This document shows positions 8,957 through 18,336 of a DNA stretch of 64,000 nt, piece by piece (within the stretch, counting starts at the first letter, position 1; every line of letters begins with the position of its first letter). A program made the translations under genes and the position numbers. Source of the stretch: an uncultured Jannaschia sp. (GTDB lineage: Bacteria > Pseudomonadota > Alphaproteobacteria > Rhodobacterales > Rhodobacteraceae); the NCBI GenBank assembly GCA_947494145.1, contig CANLTZ010000005.1:186001-250000 (forward strand), read 5' to 3'. The notes beneath the pieces were generated by a model. The model was not told where the DNA came from and made no database searches. It was given only the letters and a program-made list of their open reading frames with translations.

Positions 8957-8985
<29 letters not shown>
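8806..8985 (-). CDS. Small basic conserved protein (59 aa)
   Basis: The minus strand encodes MAKADNPTREDRLKAALKAN followed by a strongly basic helix (MARRKAQKRAR) and a Gly/Ala-rich tail ending APRKV, 59 residues in all, with ATG at 8985 and TGA at 8806-8808. Short proteins of this composition occur next to DUF2948 and hisD in related genomes. The basic helix could contact nucleic acid, but the function is unknown. Its first codons overlap, in another frame, the 3' end of the serine recombinase frame that reads in from the element. Confidence 0.65.
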
Positions 8986-10699
<1,714 letters not shown>

Positions 10700-10725
10700 A
10701 AAATCTCTCTTTCTCGCGCAAGCCG

Positions 10726-11082
10726 CTAGATGGTTGGCGCGTCTAAGTCTTGGTCGTTTTCATCTTGGTTATGTTTAGTGGACTCCGATTTTACCGAATG
10801 ATCAAGCGCTGCTTCGAGTTTTCCACAGGCTTGTTGGGCAGGATGCACCCCAAACCCAAGTTCAACAAATGCTGTTATGATCGACCACATGGCATTGAGA
10901 ATCGCATCTCGATCTTCCGGTGACAAATTTGGATCGTCTAAATGATCTTGATAGCGCTCTACATCAATTTCTAGAATGGAGCGCGGCCCTGTCGCAGTCG
11001 GTCGATTTACGGCCTCATTTAGTTTTGACGATATTTCACGCGTAAAGTCATCCATATTGGCGATCCAATTCTGCTGAGGCAC
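10726..11082 (-). CDS. Hypothetical protein upstream of the recombinase
   Basis: A 118-residue acidic, mostly helical protein (MDDFTREISSKLNEAVNRP... LSPEDRDAILNAMWSII), with no signal or membrane segment and a polar C-terminal tail. It is 26 bp upstream of the recombinase gene on the same strand, so it is probably co-transcribed; a recombination directionality or accessory factor would fit the position but nothing in the sequence proves it. The ATG at 11082 could be replaced by the Met at residue 10. Confidence 0.6.
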   Translation of the reverse strand: MPQQNWIANMDDFTREISSKLNEAVNRPTATGPRSILEIDVERYQDHLDDPNLSPEDRDAILNAMWSIITAFVELGFGVHPAQQACGKLEAALDHSVKSESTKHNQDENDQDLDAPTI

Positions 11083-11268
11083 GAGAACCTACCGCATCAA
11101 AAGACGCAGGCAGAGCCAAGAGCGCTGTGCTTTGAGGTGTTCATCGCAAATTTTGACATGTCATTTGCGATTATTGCGTTGCAACGTGTAATCTTTGCTG
11201 AGCAACGATTACGGAGCAAGCATCTATAAGTATACTATACCATGGGTTGCACCTTCTCATCAAATTCT

Positions 11269-11574
11269 TCATCGCTCGCGCTTGGCATCCTGATCTTTCC
11301 TAGGGTCGGACTGGCGTCCTATGTAAGCAGCCCGATCCTGCTCTCGCATGCTTTGAATGCTCTCATAAGCCTTCTGATCGAGATGGGCGGCGCGCAGCAG
11401 GTCTCGCTCGGGAATTGAGTGCGTTTTCTGCCAATTTCCGGCTTGGTCTTGATAGGACCGCGTACGCTCCGTGTTGAAAACCGGTCCGGTATCGGTTTCG
11501 CGACGCCATACGGCGACTTCAATCGGTCCATCGCGATGCTTGATGGCCGGGCGGTTTTTGTCGTTATCAGACAT
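11269..11574 (-). CDS. Small conserved hypothetical of the transfer region
   Basis: A 101-residue protein with a beta-rich core (PIEVAVWRRETDTGPVF ... RSYQDQAGNWQKT) and a helical segment (LLRAAHLDQKAYESI), ending in a highly charged tail. Proteins of this look are common beside relaxase and coupling genes on alphaproteobacterial plasmids and may have an ssDNA-binding-like fold; that is recollection of a pattern, not a demonstrated match. It follows the next gene upstream by 11 bp in the T4CP operon. Confidence 0.6.
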   Translation of the reverse strand: MSDNDKNRPAIKHRDGPIEVAVWRRETDTGPVFNTERTRSYQDQAGNWQKTHSIPERDLLRAAHLDQKAYESIQSMREQDRAAYIGRQSDPRKDQDAKRER

Positions 11575-11585
11575 GGTATTCCTTT

Positions 11586-11915
11586 CTATTTCCGGCTTTG
11601 AAAATGCGATCTGCCGATTGACGATTTGGCAGCTCGCTGTTGCTTTTGAATGTATCGCGTGCGGGCATCCTCCCCGGCAGCGGAAAAACCTTTCTGCAAA
11701 TCAGCAGAGACTTGCCCGAGCCGTCTTGAGCCACTGGTGATGGCTGCCTCGCGTTCCGCATCAAGCGTTGAATGCACACTGGCTTCAATGCTCCCGCCTA
11801 TCGTGTAGTGCAGTTCGGCATTAACGTTGGGACGTTGACGTTCGAGGCGTTTGACGGCCTCCTGCGTAACTGGCTGGTGCATCCCCTCGCGGGGGAAGTT
11901 GTTCGGACGCTTCAT
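11586..11915 (-). CDS. Hypothetical protein coupled to the T4CP gene
   Basis: A 109-residue protein starting MKRPNNFPREGMHQPVTQEA. The ATG at 11915 overlaps the stop of the coupling-protein gene by 4 bp (ATGA on the minus strand). It is polar and helical with a very basic C-terminus. The strict coupling to the coupling protein suggests a partner in substrate recruitment, but no domain was recognised. Confidence 0.65.
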   Translation of the reverse strand: MKRPNNFPREGMHQPVTQEAVKRLERQRPNVNAELHYTIGGSIEASVHSTLDAEREAAITSGSRRLGQVSADLQKGFSAAGEDARTRYIQKQQRAAKSSIGRSHFQSRK

Positions 11916-13543
11916 GGCCGAAACCCCCGGACATACGAGAAGGTCCCGGTCTCTCGATACTGGGGCCAATCATGAACGGCCCGTGGCGCAGGCTCGGTAA
12001 TGACCTTGCGCATACGCTGCCCGAAGCGGGTTGCGATTTCGACCGTGCCGGGCTCGTTATGGAACGGATCGCCAAGATAGGCTCCGGCCAGATCGCGCCT
12101 CTGCCAGTATGGCTTGATGGTCAAATATGCGGGTTTCTCAAGGACTCCGGGCATGAACACAAACGCCTTCCCGTTCGGTTCATTCAGAATCTCATCAATT
12201 CCGCGAAGGTCGCGACCCATCTGCACGGTTTGTTGTGCCATGCGAGTTTGATGACGGGCCTCCATCATGGACGAGAGAACATCCGCGTGGCCAAACGCGG
12301 CCCCCATTAAGGCCCTTGCACGCGCCGCTTCCGCTCGCTCGACTGATGCAGGGTCCACATAGTCCACCGACATGCGCCCAAGCTGCCGTCTTATGATATC
12401 GGCTTGAGCGACTGACCTTGTGCCGATGTAAATCTGCGTCCCGCACGAGTTGGGGATGATCGTGCTCGCACCTTTCTTGAGATTGTCGAGCTGTTGCGTC
12501 GATTGCACGATATAGGCGGGCCGGATGCCGTATCCCGCGCCAATCGTCGCGAGGGACTCAGCAAACGGCCAGGCTCCGATGTTGCTGATTTCTTGAAGGA
12601 CCCAAAATTGCGGGCGGGCCGAGATGTGGCGACGCTTATGCAGCATCGCTGTCGATAGAAGCGTCCGGATGATCGCACCCGACGTCTCCGCGTATTCCAA
12701 CTCTTCCATGATCGAGACCAGGCACGGTCCTGTATCGCCGCTTGTTAAACGATCAAAGGAAAAGTCGAAGGGTGGCGAGAGCGCTTCTCTCAAACATGGG
12801 TCGAGCAGGCAGCTATAGCTCTTTACCAACTCCCCTCTTATGCCGTCCCAGCCTCCGCCTTGAAACTCCCCGGCCTGAACGCGTTCCAGAAGGGTCGCGA
12901 CTTCGCTGATTTGCGGTTCGGGCTGCTGGGATATGTCGTATTGGAAAGACAGCCATTCATCCGTTAGATCGCCAAGGGCGGATACCTTATCGGCAAGCGC
13001 GGGAAGCATGACGGTCCCGATGGTTCGGGCCATAGTCACCGCAATGGCGATGTTGATCTTCTGGGCCATTCGTTGAAAGTAAGCGGCTTTGGGATCGGTC
13101 TCCGGGGTCCAATTCTCGGCGAAGACCATCGCGTCCGGTATGAGGGTTGAAGACGAGCCGCAAAGATGACCAAGGGCGGCAAAGCGATGAAACGGCAAGC
13201 CCCGCTGGCGTCTTGGATTGAAATAATAGCCATGGCGGCCTTGCCGGACCTGAAGCGCTGAAACTGCGCCGTCCTGTCCCTTGAAATCTGTCATGACGAT
13301 ATGGTCGTGGCCGTGATCACCGCCAATTCGGCCATCGACCAGCCATGGGATCACCAAGCTGCCTTTCAGTGACCTGGCTCCCCCGGTCAGGAGGATGGCG
13401 CTTTGTTGGTTACTGTAGCAGGCCCGTCCTGCGGGATCGTGCCCGATATAGGCCCCGCGTCCCCCATAAACTCCCGCCCGGCGGCGCATCCGAAAATTAC
13501 AGGTATCTGCCGAGCCGAACCGCTGTACCGTAGGGTCAGCCAT
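11912..13543 (-). CDS. VirD4/TraG-like type IV coupling protein, with degenerate Walker motifs
   Basis: A 543-residue protein from ATG 13543 (MADPTVQRFGSADTC). Its architecture resembles the TraG/VirD4 coupling ATPases that hand relaxase-DNA to a secretion channel: an ATP-loop region, ADKVSALGDLTDEWL-type helical insert, GYGIRPAYIVQSTQQL after the Walker B position, and NSCGTQIYIGT. However, the P-loop reads GGARSLKGS, with Leu where the Gly before Lys is expected, and Walker B reads VLQEIS, with Gln where Asp is expected. No N-terminal transmembrane helices are visible, whereas VirD4 normally has two. It heads a short operon with two small downstream genes and follows a group of tiny membrane-protein genes that could supply the missing membrane anchor (inference). 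Confidence 0.8.
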   Translation of the reverse strand: MADPTVQRFGSADTCNFRMRRRAGVYGGRGAYIGHDPAGRACYSNQQSAILLTGGARSLKGSLVIPWLVDGRIGGDHGHDHIVMTDFKGQDGAVSALQVRQGRHGYYFNPRRQRGLPFHRFAALGHLCGSSSTLIPDAMVFAENWTPETDPKAAYFQRMAQKINIAIAVTMARTIGTVMLPALADKVSALGDLTDEWLSFQYDISQQPEPQISEVATLLERVQAGEFQGGGWDGIRGELVKSYSCLLDPCLREALSPPFDFSFDRLTSGDTGPCLVSIMEELEYAETSGAIIRTLLSTAMLHKRRHISARPQFWVLQEISNIGAWPFAESLATIGAGYGIRPAYIVQSTQQLDNLKKGASTIIPNSCGTQIYIGTRSVAQADIIRRQLGRMSVDYVDPASVERAEAARARALMGAAFGHADVLSSMMEARHQTRMAQQTVQMGRDLRGIDEILNEPNGKAFVFMPGVLEKPAYLTIKPYWQRRDLAGAYLGDPFHNEPGTVEIATRFGQRMRKVITEPAPRAVHDWPQYRETGTFSYVRGFRP

Positions 13544-13636
13544 CCAGTTTCCTATTGTGATTGAAGGGTTGTTCGGTGAAGAGATGCCGGGGCGGTGTTG
13601 CCGCATCGCCCCGGCCAGGCTTCTGGTCTTGCATAG

Positions 13637-13668
13637 GGTGATCCTGCAGTGATTGCTGCGGGATCACC
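13637..13668. other. Strong intercistronic hairpin
   Basis: GGTGATCC at 13637-13644 pairs with GGATCACC at 13661-13668, continued inward by a wobble and GCAG/CTGC around a six-base loop. It lies 12 bp past the stop of the 13681-13878 gene and before the T4CP start. There is no U-run after it on the minus strand, so it is more likely an RNA-stability or attenuation element than a simple terminator. Confidence 0.55.
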
Positions 13669-13680
13669 GTCTCAGATCGG

Positions 13681-13878
13681 CTACGACCGCCCGCGAAAGC
13701 CGCTGTAGAGGCACAAGGCGCTGAAGACGATCAAGACCCAGCCCCACACGAACATCTCATCATCGGGGCTGTTACTCAGCACATAGTAACCGAGATAGGC
13801 ACACAGGCCCCCGACGCCGAGCAGCCGGGCGGTGGATTTCGCGCCATGTATCCGCGTAACGTTTACGATCCGGCTCAC
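13681..13878 (-). CDS. Tiny two-helix membrane protein
   Basis: A 65-residue protein starting at GTG 13878 (VSRIVNVTRIHGAK), with two hydrophobic helices (LLGVGGLCAYLGYYVL and FVWGWVLIVFSALCLY). The GTG overlaps the stop of the upstream gene by 4 bp, which decides the start. It is the last of a cluster of tiny membrane-protein genes upstream of the T4CP gene. Function unknown; a transfer-related membrane role is inferred from position only. Confidence 0.6.
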   Translation of the reverse strand: MSRIVNVTRIHGAKSTARLLGVGGLCAYLGYYVLSNSPDDEMFVWGWVLIVFSALCLYSGFRGRS

Positions 13879-14072
13879 AGCTTGTGGTCCTGTAGCCCGA
13901 TGATCCCCCCGACGACGCTCGTCGCCCCGAGGATCACCCCCACGATCAGCACGCTCTGGCCAGCATCGGTCCCCACATGGGGGTAAAGCCAGAGGCACCC
14001 GAAAAACGCGAGCGCCCCAAAACCAATCATTTGCAGCCGCTCTTTGGCGGACATACCTCTTCGAATCTTCAT
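13875..14072 (-). CDS. Tiny two-helix membrane protein
   Basis: A 65-residue protein from ATG 14072 (MKIRRGMSAKERLQM) with two membrane helices (IGFGALAFFGCLWLY and SVLIVGVILGATSVVGGIIG). The basic N-terminus suggests that end is cytoplasmic. It overlaps the following gene by 4 bp. An upstream in-frame extension exists but lacks hydrophobic or family features. Function unknown. Confidence 0.6.
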   Translation of the reverse strand: MKIRRGMSAKERLQMIGFGALAFFGCLWLYPHVGTDAGQSVLIVGVILGATSVVGGIIGLQDHKL

Positions 14073-14098
14073 AATCTCATCCTTTGTCGTGGTTGATT

Positions 14099-14212
14099 TC
14101 AGCCGCCGATAGCGGCTCCAAGAATGATCAGGCCGATGATGACGGCGATGATCGTGGGCCACGGGTTGCTGACCTTTTGGGCGACGATGCCTCGAACGCG
14201 ATAGCGAGCCAT
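14099..14212 (-). CDS. 37-residue single-span membrane protein
   Basis: A very short gene starting MARYRVRGIVAQK and ending in one hydrophobic helix (TIIAVIIGLIILGAAIGG). An AGGAGA Shine-Dalgarno sequence lies just before ATG 14212, supporting translation. It sits between two other small membrane-protein genes on the same strand, with 26 bp and 35 bp gaps. Function unknown. Confidence 0.55.
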   Translation of the reverse strand: MARYRVRGIVAQKVSNPWPTIIAVIIGLIILGAAIGG

Positions 14213-14247
14213 GGGGTTCTCCTTATTGGCTTGGTTGAGATAATGGC

Positions 14248-14544
14248 TCACATGAGCCGACGAGCTGCGATAAGGGATAGCCACATGAATGCGCCCATGA
14301 TCCCCACGCGCAGTGCGAAGAAGCTCAAGGGGTAAACCCCCAGCTTCGCACTCCAGACGAGCCAGACGGCGATCTCGTGCCGGTACAGCTCGAAAAGCGT
14401 TTGTGTGACCGAATGCTCGATATGCGGCCAGATATGCGGTGCGAAGATGATCGTGCCGCCAAGGGCCAACCATCCCGCAAGAGGGCCGAGAATACCGGGC
14501 AACCCGCCACCTTGACCCATATGTCTCTGATGATGTTGAAACAT
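14248..14544 (-). CDS. Small membrane protein of the pre-T4CP cluster
   Basis: A 98-residue protein from ATG 14544 (MFQHHQRHMGQGGG), with hydrophobic stretches GPLAGWLALGGTIIF, IAVWLVWSAKLGVYPLSFF and GIMGAFMWLSLIAA, so probably two or three membrane passes. A start-proximal AGGGAGGGGAC purine run lies upstream. It is the first of the run of small membrane proteins. Not recognised as a VirB or Trb component. Confidence 0.6.
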   Translation of the reverse strand: MFQHHQRHMGQGGGLPGILGPLAGWLALGGTIIFAPHIWPHIEHSVTQTLFELYRHEIAVWLVWSAKLGVYPLSFFALRVGIMGAFMWLSLIAARRLM

Positions 14545-14557
14545 CTCGTCCCCTCCC

Positions 14558-14896
14558 TCAGAACCGTGTATTTTCAGGGAGGCTGAACGCGACAATCGCG
14601 CCCAGAGACAAAAAGATACCTGCTATCCTATTGGCGTTCAGAACCTCGCCGAACCAGAGAAACGCGATGCCGAGCGCGACAAGCTGCGTAAAGGCCGAGG
14701 TCACGACGATGGCATAACCCATCGACTCCTGAAGGATCGGAAGCTGGCAGTAGTACCCCGCCGCCAGCGAGATGAAGGCCAGCATCGTCCATCGTTGGTC
14801 ACCGCTCTCGATGCCTAGCTTGAGACCTAGGGGAACAAGCCCCCAACAAGCCGCTGCCATGAACGCGCTCATGAGCTTGCTGTCGAAAAAGTCCAT
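14558..14896 (-). CDS. Small DMT/SMR-like transporter
   Basis: A 112-residue, four-helix protein from ATG 14896 (a GTG three codons upstream is an alternative). The second half, GYAIVVTSAFTQLVALGIA followed by WFGEVLNANRIAGIFLSL, has the AYA-then-FGE-then-GI layout of EamA/small-multidrug-resistance half-transporters. SMR proteins work as dimers exchanging protons for cations or guanidinium-type compounds; the substrate here is unknown. It lies 13 bp upstream of the small membrane cluster and downstream of the two GTATATAC boxes, which may control it. Confidence 0.65.
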   Translation of the reverse strand: MDFFDSKLMSAFMAAACWGLVPLGLKLGIESGDQRWTMLAFISLAAGYYCQLPILQESMGYAIVVTSAFTQLVALGIAFLWFGEVLNANRIAGIFLSLGAIVAFSLPENTRF

Positions 14897-14978
14897 CGGA
14901 CGCACTTTCTCCGGGGCCGCAGAGGCAGAGCTTGCAGCGGTTTCAGTGTTCGGCGCGCTTGGTGAATCGCCCCACAGC

Positions 14979-15025
14979 TTGTATATACTAGACGACGGGG
15001 GTTGGCAACGGGCTGTATATACTAG
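14979..15025. promoter_or_regulatory. Two GTATATAC palindromes, 34 bp apart
   Basis: TGTATATACTAG occurs at 14980-14991 and again at 15014-15025; each contains the perfect palindrome GTATATAC. The 34-bp spacing is about three helical turns, so both copies face the same side. They lie between the end of the 15022-15645 gene, which has an RHH-like C-terminus, and the start of the minus-strand transporter/membrane cluster, an expected operator position. Binding by the neighbouring protein is inference. Confidence 0.5.
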
Positions 15026-15645
15026 CTGTCGTAATCTTTTCTCAGCCAGTCCTGAAAAGCCTGTTCGAAAGCTTCGCGCTTGGTGATGCCTAGCTCTTCA
15101 ATGCGTTGATCTACTTCTGACGCCAAGTCGGGGTCGACGCGTGAGCCAAAGGCCTTGGTAAGCCTAGGAGTTTTCAAGTTTTTTTCGTGAGATGACGATA
15201 GCTTTGGAAATGGTAGTTCGTGACGTTTTCTTCTCTTACTCAACTCATCCTCAATGAAACTCTGTAAATCCTGACAATAATAATCAAGTTTACCAGCTTC
15301 TTCGAGCTTGGACAAACTTTCATCTGAAATTACGTCCAATATCAGAGAGATAGCGTCCCCTGTCTCCTCACGATTAGTGGTCAGCGTGAGGCCGTTTCTG
15401 TTCGCCATGTCTTCGATCAACCGCACGAAGCGCGTGACCTTGGTGCGGAGCCAAGAGATGTTGTGTTCTTGCGCCTCAAACAGGATCACGGCGGAACTGC
15501 GATCCTCTCTGAGCGTCCATCGAAAGCTCGCTTTCACGCCAAGCGCCTTGGCAAGTTGGCTGTAGGAAACGCTCAGCGATGGTTTCTTCTTCCGCGTCTT
15601 CGAAGGCATCGCAAAATCCAAGATGTTGTATCCGCCCGACATCAT
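15022..15645 (-). CDS. Hypothetical protein with RHH-like C-terminus
   Basis: A 207-residue (or 195 from the Met at 15609) basic-then-acidic protein. The first 50 residues include KKKPSLSVSYSQLAKALGV, resembling a helix-turn-helix entry; the last 40 (RVDPDLASEVDQRIEELGI then KREAFEQAFQDWL) look like a ribbon-helix-helix dimerisation unit. A regulator or partition-type DNA-binding role would suit. It starts only 7 bp from the divergent plus-strand gene, so their promoters must overlap coding sequence. The GTATATAC box overlaps its stop. Confidence 0.55.
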   Translation of the reverse strand: MMSGGYNILDFAMPSKTRKKKPSLSVSYSQLAKALGVKASFRWTLREDRSSAVILFEAQEHNISWLRTKVTRFVRLIEDMANRNGLTLTTNREETGDAISLILDVISDESLSKLEEAGKLDYYCQDLQSFIEDELSKRRKRHELPFPKLSSSHEKNLKTPRLTKAFGSRVDPDLASEVDQRIEELGITKREAFEQAFQDWLRKDYDS

Positions 15646-15652
15646 CGCCTAG

Positions 15653-15967
15653 ATGGCAGCAGGAGCCAAGGTTAGCCGTGGAACACATACGTTGATTATC
15701 ACGATCACAGCGCAAGATGATTTTGACCTCGGGGAGCTCTTCGACGCAATCGAAGAGGGGCGCTTTGATGACATCGCAACTAGCGGGACTGTAAGGCCGA
15801 CACGCCGCCGTTCGGGAGCATTTTCTGATAACTCGATCTCGGTCTCAAAGTTGGTGATTAGTTTCAAAGAGTCACTCACTGACGAAGATGTTGCAAAATA
15901 CACGGCACGGGTTCGAGAGGCTGTCGGTGATCGCGCACATATTCATATGGAAACACGCCGAAAGTAA
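15653..15967 (+). CDS. Small hypothetical protein upstream of the M48 protease
   Basis: A 104-residue protein, beta-rich at the start (THTLIITITAQDDFDLGELF), with a basic middle (RPTRRRSGAF) and a final helix (DEDVAKYTARVREAVGD). No signal or membrane segment. It is followed after 6 bp by the membrane protease gene, so the two are very likely co-translated and perhaps work together. Not recognised as a known family. Confidence 0.6.
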   Translation: MAAGAKVSRGTHTLIITITAQDDFDLGELFDAIEEGRFDDIATSGTVRPTRRRSGAFSDNSISVSKLVISFKESLTDEDVAKYTARVREAVGDRAHIHMETRRK

Positions 15968-15973
15968 GAAGAT

Positions 15974-17281
15974 TTGATTTTCCCAAGATCAGCTAATGCG
16001 GTTGATGGTATCGCAGGCATTTTATTTATTAGTTTCTTAGCCCTCGCAATTCCTGCACTGCCGACTTTTCCTATCGTCCTTACAATCGTCATCGTCTGGT
16101 ACTTTGTGACGATGATATATGCACCGCTCGCGAACTCGCAATCTTACAAGCCTTCCGGTGCGGCTAGCCCCTTTATAGACGATAATGTGAGATTAAGAGT
16201 CAGCAAGACTATTGCAACACGAGCTTTCGATCTCGGCTTCTATAAGGCAATTATTGTTCGAATAAACGAAGATGACGAAACCGACCCGGCTTCAAAACTT
16301 TCGATTCCACATGAGTTGGCCCATATTCAAAACGGGGATGCACGCTACTTTCATCTTGCTGCCTTAGCTGGGCTTATCAGCCTTGCGATGCTTGTTCAGT
16401 TCACAGCTCTTGCTCTCTCCGCACTTACTCTGCCATCTGTTCAGCGATCTGCCATACCAATGGATCAACGGATCATGACCTTCGCCATCCCGCTCGCCTC
16501 TGTCGCTGCCGCTCTGTTTTTCATATCGTGGATAAGGCAGAGCCTTCACATGCGGGAGTTCGTTGCTGACCGCGCTGGTCTAGAGGCCAACCCAGAACAG
16601 TACCTCACATGGCTTCGCCGCCAGCGTAACCGTGAAAGAGCGATAGGTTGGGAGTGGCAGAACCTGCTAGTCGCAATTCAAACGAATTTTACGCATCCAA
16701 CGTTTGAACGACGGCTCGCAGCAGCGCAATCCACGGACAAACCCATAGAACGGTTCCGCTTCTGGATAGAGACTGGGAGATCGGCGGTCTTTCTATATGG
16801 CGGTATCCTACTGGCCTTTTCCTTGTTCTCATATGGATCGGGGATCGATAATTGGACGACCCTCATATATATTGGTTTGACGATACTGGTGATTGTTGCA
16901 TCCGTTGGTGCGGTTAGTATTTCAGCTATGGAAGCCTTTGAGCGAGTTGGCGCCCCCGGAGCAGCGTTCTTCTTGCTTAGCTTTGCGATCTTGAATTGGG
17001 CCATTCCGGCACTTGGCACATTGATAGCACAGTCAACGGGCACCTATGACGCGTTAACCGTTGGTTTGGGACCCGCACCCGAGGAAACGACCAGCGGGTT
17101 CGGTCTGTTCTTCGCTATATTCCTGATCGGCGGAGCGACACTCTTCGCCTTCAATTATTGCATTTACCGTTTTGCCGGGTCGTGGCGGTATCGAACCGTG
17201 ACCCACCTCGTCGCAGGGTTGGTCGGAACGATAGGCGCGTTCCAGACTCCAAAGCTACTCCACGCGATTTTCATCTCTTAA
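15974..17281 (+). CDS. M48-type membrane metalloprotease
   Basis: A 435-residue protein with hydrophobic helices at about 12-30 and 33-50, then the zinc site HELAH at residues 113-117, two further helices, and the downstream glutamate motif REFVADRAG (E195, D199), the HtpX/M48 arrangement ExxxD. The C-terminal half carries at least four more membrane helices, an extension not found in short HtpX. The likely start is TTG 15974. M48 proteases cleave membrane or misfolded proteins; HtpX acts in membrane quality control. Presence on a mobile element with a small co-encoded partner suggests a dedicated regulated role, which is inference. Confidence 0.75.
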   Translation: MIFPRSANAVDGIAGILFISFLALAIPALPTFPIVLTIVIVWYFVTMIYAPLANSQSYKPSGAASPFIDDNVRLRVSKTIATRAFDLGFYKAIIVRINEDDETDPASKLSIPHELAHIQNGDARYFHLAALAGLISLAMLVQFTALALSALTLPSVQRSAIPMDQRIMTFAIPLASVAAALFFISWIRQSLHMREFVADRAGLEANPEQYLTWLRRQRNRERAIGWEWQNLLVAIQTNFTHPTFERRLAAAQSTDKPIERFRFWIETGRSAVFLYGGILLAFSLFSYGSGIDNWTTLIYIGLTILVIVASVGAVSISAMEAFERVGAPGAAFFLLSFAILNWAIPALGTLIAQSTGTYDALTVGLGPAPEETTSGFGLFFAIFLIGGATLFAFNYCIYRFAGSWRYRTVTHLVAGLVGTIGAFQTPKLLHAIFIS

Positions 17282-17308
17282 GTGAGATGTGCGCTGGGCA
17301 CTTAGCCG

Positions 17309-18298
17309 CTAAGACGTCCAGAACCCGTTTTTGTCCGGTAGGGCCTTCCAGGCCGCAAGAACCGCCTCGAAGCTTGCCTTTGGCACGGACTTGACCCGCC
17401 CACAGAGCCAAGAGTTGATGTGTATCGGCTGAACAGGGGTCGTGATCACGCCAGGGTCGATCATGGCGACAAGGGAGCGTTCACCAACACCCGTGCGATC
17501 CCGTTCGCCTTGTAGCGCTTGGCGCATATCCTCAGTCAGGGGAACATACCCTGCACGGAGACCGGGAACTTTCGGCTGCGCATCTTCCTGAACGACCTTT
17601 GGTTTGGGCTGCTTGATCGGTAGCTCTTCGATCACTGCGCGAATGTAGTCGTAGTATTCACGCCGCAAACGGCGCGGTTCCCTAGCGAACTGCGCGTATA
17701 CGATACCGGCGGTCAGTCCTGCAGGAACATCGTCCCGTCCTGATAGCAAGGCAGTTTGCGCCACCCCGGCTTCTTTGAGCTTTGCCCGCCATCGCTCCCT
17801 CTCATCTGCGTCAACAAGCATCCAGGCATCCTCGACGCTGGGCAGCGCACGCCAGCGCTCCAGGACGAACGCCACGCTGTCTCGGTTGGCTTTGGAAACT
17901 TCACCCGAAAGCCAGGACCGCACATTGCCCGAGCCTAGACCGCTGACCTCACTTGGTCGGATACCGCGCAAAAGGGCGGCAGGTCCCAGCCCAGTTCTCT
18001 TCACTTCCGCCTTCATCTCGGCCCGGAGCGCCGGTGTGATTGGGATAATCGGATCGTCGGGCAACGACCGCCAACGCTTGAGCATGTAGTTCAGATAAAC
18101 CTGCCGCGCCGTTGCGATCCGTCCGCTGAGCCATGCATTGACCAGTTCATGGGTAAGGCCCTCGGGCGCGTCTCGTGCTTCCCTTAAGAGCTTGTACTCG
18201 CCAACACCTGTTCGGGCCTTCTCTCGGCGCAATGTATCTAGCGTCTCCGACGAAATGGTGACGCGCCTGTATTTCTTCTTTTTCCCATCCTTGCTCAC
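17309..18298 (-). CDS. Protein of four tandem HTH-like modules
   Basis: A 329-residue protein built from four roughly 68-residue repeats at about 15-82, 86-154, 161-228 and 254-323. Each has a Thr-Gly-x-Gly turn (TGVGEYKLL, TGLGPAALL, AGVAQTALL, TGVGERSLV), then a helix bearing WLSG-like sequence (VNAWLSGR, VRSWLSGE, VYAQFARE, INSWLCGR), and a last helix ending RWRSLP, RWRALP, IEELP or AWKALP. The W-L-S-G helix resembles the recognition helix region of XRE/Cro-type HTH domains. The third module is the most divergent. A multi-site DNA- or RNA-binding role is inferred. The N-terminus is basic. Divergent from the 18461 gene across an AT-rich region. Confidence 0.75.
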   Translation of the reverse strand: MSKDGKKKKYRRVTISSETLDTLRREKARTGVGEYKLLREARDAPEGLTHELVNAWLSGRIATARQVYLNYMLKRWRSLPDDPIIPITPALRAEMKAEVKRTGLGPAALLRGIRPSEVSGLGSGNVRSWLSGEVSKANRDSVAFVLERWRALPSVEDAWMLVDADERERWRAKLKEAGVAQTALLSGRDDVPAGLTAGIVYAQFAREPRRLRREYYDYIRAVIEELPIKQPKPKVVQEDAQPKVPGLRAGYVPLTEDMRQALQGERDRTGVGERSLVAMIDPGVITTPVQPIHINSWLCGRVKSVPKASFEAVLAAWKALPDKNGFWTS

Positions 18299-18336
18299 CC
18301 TTCATTATCTCAAAACCCTGCATCCATTCGCAATAG

